From: CALELM01 sp045617105
Lineage (GTDB): Bacteria; Bacillota; Negativicutes; Selenomonadales; Selenomonadaceae
Length of the DNA: 9,232 bases
Direction: 5' to 3'
NCBI GenBank assembly: GCA_045617105.1
Contig: JAZLHW010000186.1
Coordinates: 1 to 9,232, forward strand
The number at the start of each line of letters is the position of its first letter. The stretch's first letter is position 1. The notes under the pieces are model-generated. The model was not told the DNA's origin. It made no database searches and worked only from the letters and a program-made list of their open reading frames with translations. A program made the translations under genes and the position numbers. This document shows positions 6,472 to 9,232 of the stretch, piece after piece.

Positions 6472-7662
6472 TCAAAAGAAACTCCGTCCTTTCTTTCCGG
6501 CGAACAGGCGAAACAGGAAGAATCCTATACAAGCAGAAAGTACAGAAGCTGCAAAGATACTCATTTTTGCAGTTTCCAAAAGAGGGCTGTCCGGAAATGC
6601 AAGAGCCGCAATAAAGAGAGACATGGTAAAGCCAATGCCAGCCAAAGCACCTGCACCTGCAAAATGCTTCCCTTCCACGTTCTTCGGAAGCGGTATTCCT
6701 GCGAAACGATGCAGCAAATACACGCTCAAGCAAATCCCCAGCGGTTTTCCAAGACAAAGGCCAAGCAAAATGCCAAGCCCTACGGAAGACAGCAATTCCC
6801 CAAAGCCGCCTGCAAAGGAAACACCTGCGTTCGCCAATGCAAACAGAGGCATAATGCCGTACGCAGACCAAGGCTCCAAACGATGCTCCAAACGATAAAG
6901 GAGAGCACTTTCCGGATTTCGCTCGTTCGATGGAATCAAGAGACCCAAGGCGACTCCTGCAATCGTTGGGTGAATTCCGCCATTCAAAAAACACAGCCAA
7001 GCGCCCATTCCCATAGCAAGATAAGGGCGGAAGCTCTGCACTCCTCGAAGATTCAAGAACAACGCCCCTGCCAAAAATGCCAATCCCACAGCAACGATTC
7101 CCATGGAAACAGAGGTACTGTAAAACAAGGCGATCACCAAAATAGCGCCCAAGTCATCAATGATCGCCAATGCTGTCAAGAAGATCACGATACCAACGCC
7201 AGTATTTCCTGCTGCCAGTGTCAAAATCCCTAAAGCAAATGCAATATCTGTAGCCATTGGGATCCCCCAGCCTGCCGCACCTTCCCCGCCATAATTGATC
7301 AAACTGTACAGAATGGCAGGCACAGCCATTCCTCCAATGGCTGCCGCAATGGGAAGCAAGGTCGTGGACAGGGAACGCAGCTCACCGTACAAAATCTCCC
7401 GCTTGATCTCTAGGCCAATGACAAAGAAGAATACCGCCATCAAGCCATCATTGATCCACTCCAACAGACTGAGATTCAAATGGAGCTGTGCCAAAATATC
7501 CCACGGTTTCCATGACAAAACCCGATGATAGCTATCTGCCGCACCGCTATTAGCAAGCAGCAATGCCACACCCGTAAAAAACAGCAACAGAATACCACTT
7601 GCCGCTTCCAGCTTAAAAAACCAGCGAATCGGCGCAACCGCCTGCATCATCACCCTTTTCAT
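6472..7662 (-). CDS. nhaA: Na+/H+ antiporter NhaA
   Basis: 396 residues, the usual NhaA length, in the cytoplasmic membrane with about twelve segments. NhaA exchanges Na+ or Li+ for protons in pH and salt homeostasis. Numbering is from the ATG at 7662. WINDGLMAVFFFVIGLEIKR (69-88) is the family hallmark, with MATDIAFALGIL (136-147) carrying Asp139. The ion-binding aspartate pair is Asp169/Asp170 in AIIDDLGA, GGIHPTIAGV follows at 228-237, and GKPLGI carries Lys306, matching Lys300 of E. coli. All key residues are present. Start choice: an in-frame GTG at 7671 is only one base from the AGGAGG ribosome site, while the ATG at 7662 is about ten bases from it, so I prefer 7662. The gene has its own promoter. 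No NhaR-like regulator is nearby, and the leader of about 40 bases is too short for a typical ion riboswitch. Confidence 0.95.
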   Translation of the reverse strand: MKRVMMQAVAPIRWFFKLEAASGILLLFFTGVALLLANSGAADSYHRVLSWKPWDILAQLHLNLSLLEWINDGLMAVFFFVIGLEIKREILYGELRSLSTTLLPIAAAIGGMAVPAILYSLINYGGEGAAGWGIPMATDIAFALGILTLAAGNTGVGIVIFLTALAIIDDLGAILVIALFYSTSVSMGIVAVGLAFLAGALFLNLRGVQSFRPYLAMGMGAWLCFLNGGIHPTIAGVALGLLIPSNERNPESALLYRLEHRLEPWSAYGIMPLFALANAGVSFAGGFGELLSSVGLGILLGLCLGKPLGICLSVYLLHRFAGIPLPKNVEGKHFAGAGALAGIGFTMSLFIAALAFPDSPLLETAKMSIFAASVLSACIGFFLFRLFAGKKGRSFF

Positions 7663-7709
7663 CGCATTCACCCCTCCTCTGTCTCAAAAATGAGAAAACA
7701 TCTGTCTTT

Positions 7710-7738
7710 ATTCTACAAAAAATCTTATAGCATGACAA
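7710..7738 (-). promoter_or_regulatory. Promoter of nhaA
   Basis: Minus strand TTGTCA (7738-7733), a 17-base spacer, then TAGAAT (7715-7710). Start of transcription near 7703 gives a leader of about 40 bases, within which TCTCA-AAAA-TGAGA (7682-7695) can form a five-pair hairpin shortly before the ribosome site. Confidence 0.7.
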
Positions 7739-7750
7739 CCATTTCCCAGA

Positions 7751-7787
7751 CAAAAATCCCCCTGTGATTAACACAGGGGGGATTTTC
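7751..7787 (-). terminator. Intrinsic terminator of the PIN/TRAM gene
   Basis: AAAATCCCCCTGTG (7753-7766) pairs with CACAGGGGGGATTTT (7772-7786) around the five-base loop ATTAA, with one bulged G. On the minus strand the stem ends in ATTTTT. It lies 11 bases past the stop of the PIN/TRAM gene and just ahead of the nhaA promoter, so nhaA is transcribed separately. Confidence 0.88.
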
Positions 7788-7797
7788 TTCCTAGTTG

Positions 7798-8964
7798 TCA
7801 TAGCTTTGGCTTTGCGAAAATCATGCGGCCAGCCGCCGTCTGCAATGCCGATGTCACCTCAACTCGAATCGTGCTGTTGAGATGCCTGCGGCCGTTTTCA
7901 ACAACGATCATCGTTCCATCGTCCAAATATGCAACGCCTTGACCTTGCTCCTTGCCATCCTTCACAACAGTAACCTGCATGACTTCTCCAGGAATCACGA
8001 CCGGCTTCACCGCATTGGACAGCTCATTAATGTTAAGCACCTCAACGCCGCGAAGCTGGGCAACCTTGTTCAAATTAAAATCATTGGTAACGATCTTGCC
8101 ATTTACCTGCTGTGCCAAACGCACCAGCTTGGAATCCACTTCCGAAATATCCTCAAAATCCACATTGGTAACCTCAACAGAAAGCTTTCCGGAATGTGTG
8201 CGGATCCTTTGCAAAATATCAAGCCCTCGTCTCCCTTTCGTGCGTTTCAGCACATCCGAAGAATCTGCAATATGCTGCAGCTCCTCCAAGACAAACACGG
8301 GAATCAGCAAGGTTCCCTCCAAAAAACCAGTCTCGCAAATGTCTGCGATCCGCCCATCAATAATAACACTGGTATCCAGCAGCTTATAAAGCTTCACTGA
8401 ATCCACAGGACGAGGCTCAGAACTTGTTTCCTTAGGGGATTCCTCCGCTTTCTCCTTTTCCTTGAGCTTAACCAGTTCCTTCAAAGTTTTAGGAATGACT
8501 TCAAAAATCCCAAAAATTTCCTTTCTTTTCCGAATCGTAACATGGATTCCAAGGTAGCCAAGCATAATACTGAACACCAATGGAATATAATCCCCAACGA
8601 CAGGAATCTTTGCAAAAGAATAACTCAACAGATTTGCGATAATAAGTCCGATTGCAAGCCCACAAGCACCTGCAACAACATCATGAATCGGCATTTTGCT
8701 GAACTGGCTCTCTACCAATGCAGCAAACCTCTTCAGCTGTCCAATAATGATTCGCGATAAAAAAAGTCCTATAATTGCACCCAAAGCTGCTCCTGCCAAA
8801 AGGCAGAGCATACTCGCCAAGGTCAAGCGAAAAAAGCCCATATCGACCTTCAAAATTTCCGTACTGATAAACGCTGTCACAAACGGCGTTGCCAAATGCA
8901 AAAGTGCCGCACCTGCTACTGCCATCAGCAACGTAATAATGATTCGTAATACCCGATCAAGCAT
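7798..8964 (-). CDS. yacL: Membrane-anchored PIN/TRAM domain protein (YacL family)
   Basis: 388 residues. Four hydrophobic segments (about 5-30, 45-72, 95-115, 123-143) are followed by a charged Lys/Glu-rich linker (145-188), a PIN domain (about 192-315) and a TRAM domain (about 320-385). The PIN acidic residues expected for a metal-dependent ribonuclease are visible: Asp197 (LLDTS), Glu227/Glu228 (FVLEEL), Asp277 (EVDSKL) and Asp295 (TNDFN). Nuclease activity is therefore plausible; the substrate is unknown for this family as far as I know. TRAM is an RNA-binding beta-barrel. The ATG at 8964 is preceded by GGGGGTGA (8978-8971) at six bases; a nearby ATG at 8968 is out of frame. In Bacillus the yacL gene is followed by ispD, but here a terminator and nhaA follow. 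Its 5' neighbour is gpsA, separated by a terminator and promoter. Confidence 0.92.
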   Translation of the reverse strand: MLDRVLRIIITLLMAVAGAALLHLATPFVTAFISTEILKVDMGFFRLTLASMLCLLAGAALGAIIGLFLSRIIIGQLKRFAALVESQFSKMPIHDVVAGACGLAIGLIIANLLSYSFAKIPVVGDYIPLVFSIMLGYLGIHVTIRKRKEIFGIFEVIPKTLKELVKLKEKEKAEESPKETSSEPRPVDSVKLYKLLDTSVIIDGRIADICETGFLEGTLLIPVFVLEELQHIADSSDVLKRTKGRRGLDILQRIRTHSGKLSVEVTNVDFEDISEVDSKLVRLAQQVNGKIVTNDFNLNKVAQLRGVEVLNINELSNAVKPVVIPGEVMQVTVVKDGKEQGQGVAYLDDGTMIVVENGRRHLNSTIRVEVTSALQTAAGRMIFAKPKL

Positions 8965-8998
8965 ACATCTTCACCCCCTTTCCTTAAATTGCTGCAGA

Positions 8999-9041
8999 CA
9001 AAAATCCAAGCAGGTTCATCATACTAAATCTGCTTGGATTT
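8999..9041 (-). terminator. Intrinsic terminator downstream of gpsA
   Basis: AAATCCAAGCAG (9002-9013) pairs perfectly with CTGCTTGGATTT (9030-9041), twelve pairs with a 16-base loop, and the minus strand continues with T (9004-9000). It would stop transcripts coming from gpsA. The promoter of the PIN/TRAM gene overlaps it. Confidence 0.82.
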
Positions 9042-9046
9042 GTCAA
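9018..9046 (-). promoter_or_regulatory. Promoter of the PIN/TRAM gene inside the terminator hairpin
   Basis: Minus strand TTGACA (9046-9041, consensus), a 17-base spacer, then TATGAT (9023-9018). The start of transcription would be near 9011, about 47 bases before the ATG at 8964. The spacer contains one hairpin arm and the -10 box lies in the loop, so a transcript from here lacks the first arm and escapes the terminator. Confidence 0.8.
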
Positions 9047-9092
9047 AATATCTAACATAAATTTTACCAAAAAAATGCCGAATTTCCGTATA

Positions 9093-9110
9093 TTTTTCCC
9101 TATGGAAAAA
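9093..9110. repeat. Short hairpin past the gpsA stop
   Basis: TTTTTCC (9093-9099) and GGAAAAA (9104-9110) pair around a four-base loop, nine bases beyond the gpsA stop. No T run follows on the minus strand. The remaining gap 9047-9092 is AT-rich with nothing else recognisable. Confidence 0.35.
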
Positions 9111-9119
9111 CACCGTTCT

Positions 9120-9232
9120 CTACTCCGCCTTCGTTGTCCGCAGGAAAAGCTTCAACAACTCCTCCTTTGGCTCTGCATGATGATGGACGATCTCATAAAC
9201 GGTTCGGCAAATAGGAAGCTCCACATCATATT
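9120..9232 (-). CDS. gpsA: Glycerol-3-phosphate dehydrogenase [NAD(P)+], C-terminal fragment (5' part outside window)
   Basis: Only the last 36 codons plus the TAG at 9122-9120 are in the window. The frame runs off the right edge. The peptide has VELPICRTVYEIVHHH followed by EPKEELLKLFLR and a short charged end. This matches the close of GpsA proteins, where (V/E)-E-(M/L)-P-I-x-x-x-V-Y-x-(I/V) precedes a final helix with the L-x-x-R pattern. GpsA reduces dihydroxyacetone phosphate to sn-glycerol 3-phosphate for phospholipid synthesis. The catalytic and NAD-binding parts are not visible, so the call rests on the tail alone. It is read toward the PIN/TRAM gene but separated from it by a terminator. 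Confidence 0.82.
   Translation of the reverse strand, partial: YDVELPICRTVYEIVHHHAEPKEELLKLFLRTTKAE

Noticed and set aside
6397..7233. Long plus-strand open frame of 278 codons
   Set aside because: It lies antisense to nhaA, has no ribosome site, and its Cys/Gln/Lys/Ser-rich composition is typical of a shadow frame. NhaA motifs on the other strand are unambiguous.
7663..7703. A sodium or lithium riboswitch in the nhaA leader
   Set aside because: The leader from the predicted promoter is only about 40 bases and holds a single five-pair hairpin, too short for the known ion riboswitch structures.
7882..8400. Plus-strand open frame of 172 codons opposite the PIN/TRAM gene
   Set aside because: Antisense to well-conserved PIN and TRAM motifs, with no recognisable domain or start signal.

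Overview
The window carries eight protein-coding genes, two of them cut by the window edges, with well-formed intrinsic terminators and several readable promoters. Shine-Dalgarno sequences are strong AGGAGG/GGGGGTGA types. A YacL-type PIN/TRAM protein (a Firmicutes family) sits beside NhaA, an exported SYLF-domain protein and a BvgS-like two-component hybrid kinase, which are more usual in diderm bacteria. This mix fits a diderm Firmicute (Negativicutes, Selenomonas-like). That placement is inference from gene content, not from a marker gene.

Layout from left to right. (1) 1-2280, plus strand: 3' part of a hybrid sensor histidine kinase with periplasmic solute-binding (Venus-flytrap) domains, one membrane segment, a kinase core and a receiver. 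It is visibly more GC-rich than the genes that follow. (2) 2286-4759, minus strand: a probable two-gene operon read right to left. An HGSNAT/NagX-type membrane acetyltransferase comes first and an exported GH3 beta-N-acetylhexosaminidase (NagZ type) second, ending in a long-loop terminator that converges on the kinase gene. (3) 4893-5521, minus strand: a solitary ImmA/IrrE-fold protein whose HExxH zinc site is lost, with its own terminator. (4) 5675-6382, plus strand: a secreted SYLF (Ysc84-like) lipid-binding-type protein with a clear extended -10 promoter and a bidirectional terminator. (5) 6472-7738, minus strand: the Na+/H+ antiporter NhaA with its own promoter. (6) 7751-9046, minus strand: a YacL-like membrane PIN/TRAM protein with terminator and promoter. 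(7) 9120-9232, minus strand: the last 36 codons of gpsA.

The genes look like independent housekeeping or envelope units, not one system. The one convincing functional pair is the acetyltransferase/hexosaminidase operon. It could cap unacetylated glucosamine ends with acetyl groups and then let the hexosaminidase remove them, a logic known from lysosomal heparan sulfate breakdown. The sequence features most worth a second look are that operon, the catalytically dead ImmA-like protein, a promoter nested in a terminator hairpin upstream of the PIN/TRAM gene, and an inverted repeat over the acetyltransferase promoter region. I see no CRISPR array, complete tRNA or rRNA gene, transposase or phage gene.
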